The position numbers were made by a program, and so were the translations under genes. From NCBI GenBank assembly GCA_014529385.2, contig CM043942.1:56607340-56671339 (forward strand): a DNA stretch of 64,000 nt, in the 5' to 3' direction. Below are positions 18,524 to 30,500 of the stretch, one piece after another. Every line of letters starts with the position of its first letter. The stretch's first letter is position 1. The stretch is from Adiantum capillus-veneris (lineage: Eukaryota; Streptophyta; Polypodiopsida; Polypodiales; Pteridaceae). A model generated the notes under the pieces. That model saw only the letters and a list, made by a program, of their open reading frames with translations. It was not told the origin of the DNA and made no database searches.

Positions 18524-20520
18524 TGATAGCCGTTTTTTGGCTTTCCATAATTGCCATAGTAAGCTACCTCACCCTATCAAATCACTCAAACATTTTGGTT
18601 ATCCCTACCATTTCACTATACATAGGCGTGTGTGAGTTAGGGGACTTTCTCTATATTTTCTTAAAAACCCTTAATTAGCTAGTCACTGGGTTAGTTGAGC
18701 CAAAGAAATAATAAAAATAAAAAATATAAGTATATTATGGCCCATTTGTGTGTAAATATTTTATTGTATATAGTGCCTAAATATAAGGATTTTTCATAAT
18801 TATTTTGGTATTTATTTAAATATTTATACTTAGGTGTGTGTTATTTATGCTGTGTACATTGACTCACTATTACCATATTTTTTCTTAGCATTTTGCATAC
18901 TCTTTATTTCATATAAAAATAATTTCATGCAAGCTTCTCTTATTTTTGGTGTAACTCTATCCCAAAAAAAATTCAAAAAAACTAGTTCTATTTATGTGTA
19001 TATTTTTTCACTATTGTGATTTTTTCCTTCCTACATCTATTCTCTATTACTCTCATAAATTAGACCACAAAAAATATACATCTTTTTATGGTAGACTTAT
19101 AATGAGACAGATTTATTTTGACCCCTTTATGTTTTTTCCACCTATATTATTTATATTTGACATGTACATATTTTTTTAGACCCCTCAATATTTGATTTTC
19201 TTAGTTGTACTATTCACTTATATCATGATCTCAACAATATCTTCAATTATAGACCTACCAAATAAAGTCAAGGATATGTGGCACGCATGCATACACCATG
19301 GGGAGCTCACTCTTGGAGGTATTCAAAAGAATCATCCAAAGAAGAACCTCAAAAGGACCTTGTGCAGTGGCAAAAATAGTCGGTTTTGGTAAATTTTTGA
19401 AGATCACATGCTCCGTGAATTTGGAAAGGTGATACAAACAAAAGTTGTAGCTCGTGAGCTGAACTTTCACCTCAAGTTTTTTCATATTTTTTTGAGCTAC
19501 GAGCTGTGAGCTATGATTTTATTGGTGGACCTCAGTTTGCCCATGCTATGCAGCCACACTCCCTCTTCCACTTTATCATTTTCCTCTTTCACACACACTC
19601 CTCCCTCTCCTTCCCACTCCCAAACCTACAACACCCATGTTTCTAATTCCACCCTCTTCACCATTTCCACATCTCCTCACATCCTCCATAGACTTCAATC
19701 CTCCCTTGTAAATATCACATGATCACACTACAACCACACCATTCTCAACACATAACACACCACTCTTCATCCTAGTTGTGTAGAGTGTGTGCATTGTGAG
19801 GCTCTATTCACATCACTACACATAGGTGCATGGAGAAGCTTGAAGTTAGTTATGCCACCTAGAAGAGTGGAGTGATACTATACTCTACAATCACACTTGT
19901 AGCCTACTCTTGTCCATAAATAAGATTCATAGTTTTGAGTGCAATTGTATGCTGCAACTACGACTCTTCGCTCCAAATTGACTTGATAAGTTGGCTCATC
20001 ATGTGGTTGAAGGTATATTGTCCTTGAAGTTTGTTGTGCCATTTCATGCTTGGTGGTTTGAGGGCTTGTTGAATTGTTTGCCAAAACTTTCAATTGTAAG
20101 AGGGTGCTCGGTGAGAGGGCTCCCGTGACCCTAAGACAATTTGTGTATTGGCAACAAGGTCAAGTTTTGTGTTGTCTCTCTATTTCTCATCAAGCTTTGT
20201 GTGCATCTAGTCTTTAAGGCTAAGAATGAGTTGCTCAAGTTAATTTGTGCGCTTTATCTCTCTCTGGCGTGGTGAATGTTTGTGTTTGGTGTGTGTGGCT
20301 ATCTTGCATTCCCCTCTCTTTGTGCGTTTGAGTACAAGGAGATATCACGTGAGTCCTAGTTCGCATCTACAACTAGGTGGTGCCCCTTTTCTTGTTTGGT
20401 TTTTGGATGTGGGTTGTTGTTGTCTCTGATTGTGCTTGCCCCAACCCCAATTGAGCAACACTGGAGCCTCGAAGGGTGTTTAGAGGCCACTCTTCTTGTT
20501 GCCCGCCCCGGACCGCCTCA
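18524..20520 (+). repeat. 5' LTR of S1 (internal deletion)
   Basis: 1,997 bp against 2,598 bp for the 3' LTR. About 600 bp are missing at about 19,700 (between CTTCAATCCTCC and CTTGTAAAT), the part that in the 3' LTR holds the TATA box at 24,804. A LINE-independent promoter for this copy is therefore gone. Confidence 0.85.
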
Positions 20521-20540
20521 AATTGGTGCGCCCACTAAGG
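20521..20540 (+). promoter_or_regulatory. Primer-binding site of S1
   Basis: AATTGGTGCGCCCACTAAGG follows the LTR terminus GACCGCCTCA. It is the TGGTGCGCC type seen in plant gypsy elements. Confidence 0.6.
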
Positions 20541-20827
20541 ACTGACTTTGTGCTTATTGTTGTTGTATTGCATGAATGCTTGAATTTTAGCATAATCAAG
20601 AAGATTATATGAATCATGAAAACTTGTACGACTGAGTTTAATTTCAATGCAACAAAAATTGATCTAGAATATGGTTTGGATTAGCATAACATAAGAAAGG
20701 AAAAAACATTTTCACATAAGAAACTACAATTCATGAGACCTTTCAAAACTTTGTGTAGTTAGTTGATGTCATGAGAGAAAATGATTGTTTGAAACTAATC
20801 TTTGTGTGGTTCTAGCATTGAGAGACT

Positions 20828-22856
20828 ATGACACGCTATACCTTTGATGATATCTCAATCTTTTTGGAAATTTAGAAGAAGATGTTGATGATTTTCTTGC
20901 TGATTTTAGAATGGTTTGTCGTATCCTTGGTAAAAGGGATGACATTGAAAAAGGGGATTTTCTATTGCTACGCTTAGAGGCAACGCTGAGCAATGGTTTT
21001 GGAGTCTGTCTTCTCGAATTGAAAATGGGTATACCCAAATTTCCAAACCTTTGAAGACCAGATTCTCTAAATTTCCAACAACGGAGAAAGCACGGGCTTC
21101 ATTAGGGAGACTTCAACAACATGGTGAAGACTACTATGCTCATGAGGATATATTTTCTCATCAATGGGGAGGATATGGGTTTAGTTCTACATTTCTAGAT
21201 TATGTAAAAATGGAGCAATTTATTTCGGGTTTGTCTCCTTTCCTAAAGACTAAGGTTACTTGTAGTGGACCCTCTACCTTTGAAGAAGCGGTCACTATTG
21301 CCCGAAGGAAGTTTCACAAGTACTTCTACATCAAAAATGGTTTCCATCATGCTGGAAGAACCAACCATCATGAAAGTGTTTCTATCAAGGAGTCATCTCC
21401 TTTGCCATACTTGTCTCCTTCTACTCCGAAAAATGTTGAAGAAGTTACTTACATGCCAAATGATTATTCAAGTGCTAAAGTGTGTGGCCAAGATTCAAAT
21501 GTGGAATCTCTTTCTTCTACCTTTATCACAAGCATGCAAAAATCGACACAAGATATCTCAAATGGCATTGATGATTCAACAATGGATACATCCAACCTTT
21601 TGGCGGAGGATCACTTTCTAGTCCGAGCAGACGAAGCTTTTGTGCAACATGACTCTATGGAGAATGAAGACCTTGAAGGTAACCTTGATCTTATGGAATG
21701 TTCTGAGAGTGTATCTTGTCTAAAAGAAGAGAGTGAAGAAGAAGATGAAATCATAGGTGGGGAAATCATGGACCACATTGATCATAAAGAGATGATTGTG
21801 TACATGGAATGCCAACTCCAAAACAAAGCAGAAGAGTGTGAGTTGAATCCATGTGAGGATAATCTTCAAGAAGTGTTTGAGGATGTTGAAAAGCATCGGT
21901 ATGACCCATGTATATTAAGCATGGAGGAACCTATCATGCAAGAAGCCAAAGTTTTCACAAAATCAAACAGTAATCCATCAACCTTTGATGTGGTACAATG
22001 TGAGGAGTTACAACCTTGCCAAAGGGGGGGCTTAGAAGGGGATCAAGAACATGGGAGAGTAGTAAAAAATAAAATGATAAAAGGAAACTGTCAGAAGGGT
22101 ATCATTCTCTCCAATGGTGTTTTAGTGGGTGGCCCTTCATTCATGGGACAATCTCTTAGCAAGAAAATACAAACTTTGGAAGCCCCAATCATCTTCACAT
22201 TGGGTTTCACCTCTTCAAAGTCAACTTCTCCTCTCTTCACATATACCTTTCATCGGGGACACCATACCTTCTTAAGTGGAAGAGGACATGAATACTTGGT
22301 GATGAAGAGATGTTTCCAAACCTTCTACATTTGGTTCTTTGGTGTATGGAGGTCGCACATTGTGATGCTTTTGGTCTTCATCATAGATGAAAAACTTGTT
22401 GATTGCTACATGTGGATATTTCATCAATCAGTTCTCTTCCAATGTGTTGGAAGCAATAGAAACCTTCATCTATTATCTACTTATGTGGTAAACTATTTGC
22501 AATATCTTCCAATAGGAGTTGGAAGCATGGATCAAGCTTTCCTAAATCATGAAGGTCATAGAATTTTTGACTTGATGAGCCTACCCAAGTTGAATGAATT
22601 TTATGAGCTACAGTTTAGGAATTTGCTCATACAAGCTCTTGAAGATCGTAGCAGATACATCAACTTTACACAGGAGGAAGAGAAACCAATCTTTTATATC
22701 ACATTCATAGTGATAGATGCAATGATGGATAACAATAAAATCTACAAGTTTCTTCAACCAAAATCAGTAAGTGATTCCATACCATACATCTCTCTTTGGG
22801 AAAGATATTTCAAGATCTTTGATCCTGGGGGGTGCTTATGGAAACTTTCTCAATGA
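20828..22856 (+). pseudogene. S1 gag-like protein
   Basis: The N-terminal part (20,860-21,050) reads in shifting frames: LEEDVDDFLADFRMVCRILG, LRGNAEQWFW and SLSSRIENGY. From 21,051 there is an open frame of 601 codons (ARASLGRLQQHGEDYYAHED, FISGLSPFLKTKVTC, STFEEAVTIARRKF). A-x-x-W-[FY] followed by F....P......A.....L..L.Q is the Retrotrans_gag pattern, the capsid module. Next comes a strongly acidic stretch (EESEEEDEI). The C-terminal ~230 residues are aromatic and hydrophobic (FQTFYIWFFGVWRSHIVMLL) and match no gag, protease or RT that I know. No zinc knuckle is seen. Without pol the protein could act only with enzymes supplied by another element. Confidence 0.6.
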
Positions 22857-23031
22857 AGGAGGTTTCCTCAGTCACTTCATCCTGCTATTGGCTCTGAGAA
22901 CCTTTCATATCACACAAGGTTTTTTAATCATACAACAAAGGTTCTTCAAAGATGAGAGCAGACAAAGACAGACGTTACACAATCTACATGCTGTATGGTC
23001 GGATAAATGGTACATAAATGTACCATTATCT

Positions 23032-23044
23032 AAGGGGGGGCTAA
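23032..23044 (+). promoter_or_regulatory. Polypurine tract of S1
   Basis: AAGGGGGGGCTAA directly before the 3' LTR start TGATAGCC; the expected plus-strand primer. The S2 element has the analogous CTGGGGGAGGGCTAA. Confidence 0.8.
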
Positions 23045-25642
23045 TGATAGCCGTTTTTCGACTTTCCATAATTGACATAGTAAGCTACCTCACCCTATCA
23101 AATCACTCAAACATTTTGGTTATCCCTACCATTTCACTGTACATAGGCGTGTGTGAGTTAGGGGACTTTCCCTATATTTTCTTAAAAACCCTTAACTAGC
23201 TAGTCACTGGGCTAGTTGAGCCAAAAAAATAATAAAAATAATAAATATAAGTATATTATGGCCCATTTGTGTGTAAATATTTCATTGTATATAGGGCCTA
23301 AATATAAGGATTTTTCATAATTATTTTGGTATTTATTTAAATATTTATACTTAGGTGTGTGTTATTTATGCTATGTACATTGACTCACCATTACCATATT
23401 TTTTCTTACCATTTTGCATACTCTTTATTTCATATAAAAATAATTTCATGCAAGCTTCTCTTATTTTTGGTGTAACTCTATCCCAAAAAAAATCCAAAAA
23501 AACTAGTTCTATTCATGTGTATATTTTTTCACTATTGTGATTTTTTCCTTCCTACATCTATTCTCTATTACTCTCATAAATTAGACCACAAAAAATATTC
23601 ATCTTTTTATGGTAGACTTATAATGAGAGATTTATTTTGACCCCTTTATATTTTTTCCACCTATATTATTTATATTTGACATGTACATATTTTTTTAGAC
23701 CCCTCAATATTTGATTTTCTTAGTTGTACTATTCACTTATATCATGATCTCAACAATATCTTCAATTATAGACCTACCAAATAAGGTCAAGGGTATGTGG
23801 CATGCATGCATGCACCATGGGGAGCTCACTCTTGGAGGTATTCAAAAGAATCATCCAAAGAAGAACCTCACAAGGACCTTGTGCAATGGCAAAAATAGTC
23901 GGTTTTGGTGAATTTTTGAAGATCACATGCTCCCTGAATTTGGAAAGGTGATACAAACAAAAGTTGTATCTCGTGAGCTGAACTTTCACCTCAAGTTTTT
24001 TCATATTTTTTTGAGCTACGAGCTGTGAGCTATGATTTTATTGGTGGACCTCAGTTTGCCCATGCTATGCAGCCACACTCCCTCTTCCACTTTATCATTT
24101 TCCTCTTTCACACACACTCCTCCCTCTCCTTCCCACTCCCAAACCTGCAACTCCCATGTTCTAATTCACCCTCTTCACCATTTCCACATCTCTCACACCT
24201 CCATAGACTTCATCCTCCATTTCTACACCCTATGTGTCCCCCTTTCCCTTTACATATATGTCCATATTACCATACTCTCTTCAGCTTTGTAAAGAACTTC
24301 AAAAAATAAAAAGAAAATCCAAGGATAACCTCTGCAAATGAAACTTTTATAATGAATTTTCCAAGGTTTGAAATAACATAGGTTCATCGACACGCGCTGC
24401 TTCGGCATGCCGACTGCTTCTTCTTCCGGTGCTGTAAAGAGGTGAATGTCAACTTCTCCAAAGCTTCAATCTCTCTTTACAAGCTCATCCCTTCTGTAAC
24501 TTTCTCATCATATATCTCACCATTTGGTGAATGATTTTGTAAATATTATTTAGTGATAATTGCTAACTACTAACCACTAACCTTATTGTAAAATGCACCC
24601 TCTACTAGAGTAGGCACTCCCAAATTATTCACTCAATCCTCTCTCCTTTCATCCTCAATAATTCTCTTCCCTTGAGCCCACATCCATGTGACTCAAAGGA
24701 CAAGAGAGACCCACCCTCATTAAAAAAAACTAAAATATGCATAATCTTTTATTCCTTCAAATAAACTTGATTAGGCTTAATCCTAATCGGGGCTTCTAAA
24801 ACCTATAAATAGAGCCCTTCTCTCCCTTGTAAATTATCACATGATCACACTACACCACACCATTCTCAACACATAACACACCACTCTTCAATCCTAGTTG
24901 TGTAGAGTGTGTGCATTGTGAGTGCTCTATTCCATCACTACACATAGGTGCATGGAGAAGCTTGAAGTTAGTTATGCCACCTAGAGGAGTGGAGTGATAC
25001 TATACTCTACAATCACACTTGTAGCCTACTCTTGTCCATAAATAAGATTCATAGTTTTGAGTGCAATTGTATGCTGCAACTACGACTCTTTGCTCCAAAT
25101 TGACTTGATAAGTTGGCTCTTCATGTGGTTGAAGGTATATTGTCCTTGAAGTTTGTTGTGCCATTTCATGCTTGGTGGTTTGAGGGCTTGTTGAATTGTT
25201 TGCCAAAACTTTCAATTGTAAGAGGGTGCTCGGTGAGAGGGCTCCCGTGACCCTAAGACAATTTGTGTATTGGCAACAAGATCAAGTTTTGTGTTGTCTC
25301 TCTATTTCTCATCAAGCTTTGTGTGCATCTAGTCTTTAAGGCTAAGAATGAGTTGCTCAAGTTAATTTGTGTGCTTTATCTCTCTCTGGCGTGGTGAATG
25401 TTTGTGTTTGGTGTGTGTGGCTATCTTGCATTCCCCTCTCTTTGTGCGTTTGAGTACAAGGAGATATCACGTGAGTCCTAGTTCGCATCTACAACTAGGT
25501 GGTGCCCCTTTTCTTGTTTGGTTTTGGGCTGTGGGTTGTTGTTGTCTCTGATTGTGCTTGCCCTAGCCCCAATTGAGCAGCATGGGAGCCTCGAAGGGTG
25601 TCTAGAGGCCACTCTTCTTGTTGCCCGCCCCGGACCGCCTCA
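23045..25642 (+). repeat. 3' LTR of S1
   Basis: 2,598 bp, TGATAGCC...GACCGCCTCA, collinear with 18,524-20,520 apart from the deletion in that copy. It contains TATAAAT at 24,804-24,810. Confidence 0.9.
24804..24811 (+). promoter_or_regulatory. TATA box of the S-family LTR
   Basis: CCTATAAATAGAGCCC is a canonical plant TATA context. It is missing from the 5' LTR of the same element. Confidence 0.55.
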
Positions 25643-25646
25643 GTAG

Positions 25647-26220
25647 ATATATACAAAAATTGATTTACATTTGAGATTGTTGAGCTGTTTGTTGATGGTT
25701 GTGTTGTGCGTTCCACACACTCCATTAGAAATAGCTTATAAAATTTACAATTTTAGATTAAGTTTTTCTGTCATATGTGTTACATAGAAACACAAGCGTT
25801 ACCACTCGTTATATTAAAAGTGAAGAGATGCATATTTTCATGCCCTCTTCATCTTAATGTGACACACTGGTTACTCGTGTGTTTCATATTCTAAAAGAGC
25901 ATCATTTTTCATCAGTAAATGACTTGGTGTTGTTTTGGACGTAAACACATACGATAGGTAACTTACATCTGCAATTGTTAATTTATTTGGCTGATAGTTG
26001 TGTTGTGAGTTCCACACACTTTATCCGGGATTAGATTGATAAAAAATATCAATCTATTTTACAACAACATCCAACACTTGTGCTGAGAATATCTCACACT
26101 AGTTGAGTTGTTCACATGTACGATTTTCCAACCCGTTAGATGTAATTTCTTTCACAATCTCACACGTCTGCACATAGCAGGGTCCAGTTCTTGTGCTGAG
26201 AGCATCTCACACTCCTGGCT
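25647..26220 (+). repeat. Left subterminal hairpin array of the hAT element (inner part)
   Basis: Continues the array broken by S1. Visible: a 99-bp palindrome at 25,787-25,885 (GAAACAC...GTGTTTC, a diverged copy of the one at 18,368); a perfect 10-bp stem TAGATTGATA/TATCAATCTA at 26,032-26,056; AACAAC...GTTGTT with apex GTGCTGAGA..TCTCACAC at 26,064-26,112; and CCAG...CTGG with the same apex at 26,184-26,218. Confidence 0.7.
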
Positions 26221-26225
26221 TGTTT

Positions 26226-26243
26226 CTCTCTCTCTCTCTCTCT
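26226..26243. repeat. (TC)n short microsatellite
   Basis: TCTCTCTC run of about 18 bp after the last left-hand hairpin. Confidence 0.9.
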
Positions 26244-26488
26244 ACTTTAATTTTCATGGTCGATTCGCACAATGTTTTTTGTAATTATAAGATTTTCTTT
26301 TTAATTTACAATAATTTAATATTGTCTAATATTAAATATAGGGTTAACACTCATTATATAATAACTATGTTACTATGGTGTACAATCTTTTAATATATAT
26401 AGGGTTAACACTCATTATATAATAACTATGTTACTATGGTGTACAATCTTTTCGTAAGATTCTTAATTTATAATTTTGTCATACAGAT

Positions 26489-27607
26489 ATGGCAGATACG
26501 AAGCTAGCGAAACATCAACGAAATTTCGTCCCTGAAGTGATTATGAGACACTTCCATTACACGTCAGAGACAGAGATTAGGCGTTGTTTAAACCTTGTCG
26601 CTCTGGAGCATTTTATCAGCTTACAGAGACTCTAACCAAGTCTGTGTTTGAGCAGCTCCAGGCAGAGTTTGCACCAGCTATTTTTGACATAGCCCTCCTG
26701 ACATCAGGTGCTTTAGTAAACATGGTCAAACAAACCATTGGATAGATCATCAAAACCTTTCAAGAACTAAAAAATCTTGCAATTACTTCCTTGCCAAACA
26801 TAGCTGAGCGCATACATCTTGTGCAACAGCTGTACACGGAGTTCAAGAGCAAGGAAAAGTTAGAAAGAGCAGCAAAGCGTGCAAGAGTGGAAGCCAGCTC
26901 TTCTGAAGCTGCTGTTGAACCAGAAATCATTCTTAGAACAAAGCCTACAATGTCATCCGTTGCTACATTAGACCTCTCTCAGCTACCACCTATTTTACAC
27001 CTTTTACTCGACACAGCCGTCTTCAATATCCAAGCAAATAAGTGGCAATGCAAAAGATACAGCTCCGTTAAAGCTCTCTGATTTGAAACATAAAGGACTG
27101 GCACGTGTATTGCTGCAAAGGTTTATACGACAAGAGAGATGCCTACCAAACAACAACCAAGTAGCAATTTACTTTATCCAGCAATGCTATGTTCGATATG
27201 TTTTGCTGAAGAGAGTGGATTGGTCAGATTGTCCAGGCACCGCTGGTGTTGGACGTGGACGCATTGCAGAAAAGGTGGCAGCAGGTAGTGCAAATAATCC
27301 AATGCCTCCTCGCAAGCGTCCTATTGTTTTACTTCCTGAAGAGACAGAAACACTGACTGAATTAGCCAGCCAAGGACAAGACCTTGCCAGCCAAGGAGAA
27401 ACATCGGACATGCTTCGTGGTCATATTCTTGAGCTTGAAATAAAGTTAAGTGATGCACAAGCAAAGCTTCAACGATATGAATCGTTGTATGGACCTTTGC
27501 CAGATGATACTACCACTTCGCATAAAGATGTTGCTCAACCATCCCCTGAGCTAGGAATTATAGATTTTACCATAGACGAACTTATAGCAAATCTATCAAA
27601 CTCATAA
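26489..27607 (+). pseudogene. Accessory ORF of the hAT element (decayed)
   Basis: Protein-like text begins at ATG 26,489 (MADTKLAKHQRNFVPEVIMR) and continues through two frame changes (about 26,620 and 27,000-27,060) and one TAG (26,745) to 27,607. Readable parts: FEQLQAEFAPAIFDIALLTS, FKSKEKLERAAKRARVEASS, HKGLARVLLQRFIRQERCLP, RKRPIVLLPEETETLTELAS, and a short coiled coil ending LQRYESLYGPLPD. It is convergent with the transposase and inside the same hairpin borders. I do not recognise it. The basic RAAKRARVE segment followed by a coiled coil would suit a DNA- or protein-binding accessory factor, but that is inference. Confidence 0.4.
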
Positions 27608-27772
27608 GTCACTCAGAAGCTTTTTGTAATCTCAAAATTATATCAAACTCTTTTTGATTGAGTAATTTCCCAGAACCTTGTTGTGATTTCAAACCTACAT
27701 CGACTTTATGTAATTTTTATTTGACAAGATATTATTGGCAGTTTATATTTGAGTGTGAGTGAATATGTGCGT

Positions 27773-27774
<2 letters not shown>

Positions 27775-27849
<75 letters not shown>
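27775..27849. repeat. (GA)n microsatellite
   Basis: 75 bp of pure GA/AG between the two convergent genes of the hAT element. Confidence 0.98.
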
Positions 27850-27851
<2 letters not shown>

Positions 27852-28035
27852 TTTGATGTGAACGACAACGAGATAACACTTTCTTTCATCATATACAAAA
27901 ACTTGTTGAGTAAGTATTAAAATGGTACTCTCACAAATCATCTCTATCTTCAAAAACTGCAACCATATCATCTACTTCATCCATATCTGAGCATTCTGAA
28001 ACTATCTCCCATTCCATATCATCATCATCATCAAC

Positions 28036-30048
28036 TTATGCAGAAATAGCTTCATGCGTTTGGAAGACTCTATATTGCTTTTGAGCGGCTCTAGTTGCAA
28101 TGTTTTGAGGCTTATAAATAAGTCTCATATTGCAAAAAACATACACCAAATCAATAGCCCGTTTAGTATGAAGTCTGTTTCACTTTTTAGTGTGGACAAA
28201 GTCGAATGCTGACCAGTTTCGCTCACAACTTCCACTTGATGCAGCTACTGATAAAACTCTAACTGCAATGTGTTGCAACTCCACTTTCTCTCCACCATAC
28301 TCCTTCCACCATAAAGGTGCACTTGTTTTGCCAATGGCATCTATATGCCACGGATCCTGAAACATACCAGTTTTGTTGGCATAATCTACTCGCTGATGAA
28401 AAGCTGTTTTTCCATCTTCGTGCCCTAAGAGTTGGGAGCACACTGTTTTGAAGTCGGACATAACTTCTTTGTTGGCAGATTGCCGATGAATTTGAAACTT
28501 AGGATCCAATACAAAAGCCGCACCATGGAATGGCGTATGCAACTGCACCCAACGCTTGTTAACAATTGTAATCATGGTAGCTTTATCCTTTGCACCAAAA
28601 CTGACATTTTCTCTTAGCTTGCGTATAGCCTCTGACATATACCAGTAGAGCCGACCAAAAATAAAAGAATCTGTGTCAACTGCTCTCAAAAGATCTACAA
28701 ATGGCTTTGACACAGTTACTATTCTTTCTACATTACGCCAAAAGACTGGCAAGTTTACTATTTGCGCACATTGACCAACTGCTTCCTGATAACTTGGATA
28801 CTTGCTGAGCCATCCATCCCATCTTCTGTCTGCTAAGGTTTCCATCAATGCAGGCTTCAACTCTTGCAAAGCAGCAAGAACATAGTATGCCGTAGCAAAC
28901 CTTGTCGTGCAAAATATTTGCAAAGCTTTATTTGGTGACTTGGTTCGAAAAAGAGCATACGAAAATTGATGCTCTCTAATGAATTTCACCACATGATTTG
29001 CATCCAATAAAGTTTGCTTCACACATGCCATTTTACCAATATCTTTTAAAAGCAAATTTAAAGTGTGAGCTGCACATGGTACCCAAGAAATCTCGGAATA
29101 CTTGACTTGAATAGCTCTTCTTGCTCCTTTGTAGTTGGCCGCATTATTTGTGACAATAGCAGTCACATTCTTTGGTCCACCTGCCTTTGGAATTGCACGC
29201 TCATACACCCCTGCTAGGTAGGTGATAGTCTTCTCTTTCAATGAGTTGTCAATTGCTTCCACGAACATAGCCCCTCTAGGGTTAATAAGCATTACATTGA
29301 TTAAAGGTTTTTTGTGACAGTTCGTCCATCCATCCAATGCTATGGTGTATCCATATGCTGGAACAAACTCTAGAACTGTGCGTTTGAGAATGGCTTCAGT
29401 ACTATCTTTGACTTTATCAAGATATTCAGTTCGCATCTTGTTATAGTCAGGAAGCACAAATCCTTTTTTGGATGTACTCATCAAAGCATCTTGAAATATT
29501 GGATTGCGCATAGCATTGAACGATATGCCATACGCAACAAATTCTTGTGTCCATTTTAAATGCAACTCAAGAAACCATTGTTTACCTAATGCTTCAGGCA
29601 TTCTCTGTCCATTGGATGACGCTCTGCCGAATTTGCTTGTGCTAGGAACTCCTCTTGATGTAGAAGCATGTCCATGAAGAGGGTTCAATTGAGAACTTTG
29701 ATCGTTTACTTGAGTGGTACACACCTCTTCTATTGCCTCATTGCATACAGATGGTTCAATATTCGCATGAATATCTTTAGAAACATCACCTTTATGTTTA
29801 GATGCAAGAATCAACTTTACTTTGCGAGAATACATGGCAAATTTTTCATGAATATCTTTTGGTGGTGCCCCACACTTTTCAACATTGCCAGGGACTTTAA
29901 ATAAATGCTCTTTAATTCTGGTTGCATTACCACTAAACTCGTGGCCAGCTTTCAACTCATGCACATAACTCCACTCTTGTCCTTTCACCATGATGCACAA
30001 AAGAAATTTGCTAGTAAAAACAAAGTCAATGATCATTTTCATAATCAA
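28036..30048 (-). pseudogene. hAT-family transposase
   Basis: From about 30,048 down, the N-terminus keeps a BED-finger-like layout (WSYVHELKAG, ATRIKEHLFKVPG) but without the first Cys pair. The DUF659/RNase H-like core follows: YGYTIALDGWTNCHKKPLIN, YLAGVYERAI, VTNNAANYKGARRAIQ, VPCAAHTLNLLLKDIG. The C-terminal hATC dimerisation region has LSVAASSGSCERNWSAFDFV and HTKK. The catalytic acids would be D (DGW), D (VTDNA in the family) and E (CERNWS). Here the second is N (VTNNAA, about 29,140-29,156), so strand transfer should be lost. A TGA at 28,180-28,182 cuts KK-stop-NRL, where the family reads K-R-N-R-L; the same frame then continues to 28,036. Both lesions are G-to-A/C-to-T type. Confidence 0.85.
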
Positions 30049-30500
30049 AATCCATTAAAACATTAAATTAATTTAACTAACAATGATTGAACGAAATTAA
30101 AATAATTAAAAACAATGATTGAACAAAAATACAATACCATTGGATTACATATAAATTGCATCGATTTATCTAAAGTGCAAGCTTGTAGCTTTAACACATT
30201 ACGATAATCAATAATTACAATTAAATCAAGTATTAAAATGATTATCATTATAAATTGCTATACATACAAGAGCTATAAGTGACATTTTTAAATGTCAAAA
30301 TGATAATCACTTACAATACTTGATAATTATCGTATCTATGTAAAGTGCGAACAAAAAGTTCTTACACTTTACCATAGATTTTTAAGCGATTATCTATCTA
30401 CAATGCGAACATGTGTATGCTCTCACAGAGTACGGTAGATTTTGCAGTCCAAATAAAGATAAGAGCTAGAATATCAATATTTTTGGACATGTTTTTCCTA
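30049..30500. other. AT-rich spacer of the hAT element
   Basis: No coding potential. It holds shorter palindromes such as TGACATTT...AAATGTCA (about 30,281-30,298) leading into the right-hand hairpin array. Confidence 0.4.

Larger units (their letters stand above)
18524..25642 (+). mobile_element. Gag-only LTR retrotransposon of family S (S1)
   Basis: LTRs at 18,524-20,520 and 23,045-25,642 (TGATAGCC...GACCGCCTCA), primer-binding site at 20,521, polypurine tract at 23,032, GTAG target duplication. The internal 2.5 kb codes for one gag-like ORF and has no protease, reverse transcriptase or integrase. It is therefore a non-autonomous element of the TR-GAG/LARD kind. The same LTR family is attached to pol genes at 52.3-58.6 kb. 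Confidence 0.85.
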
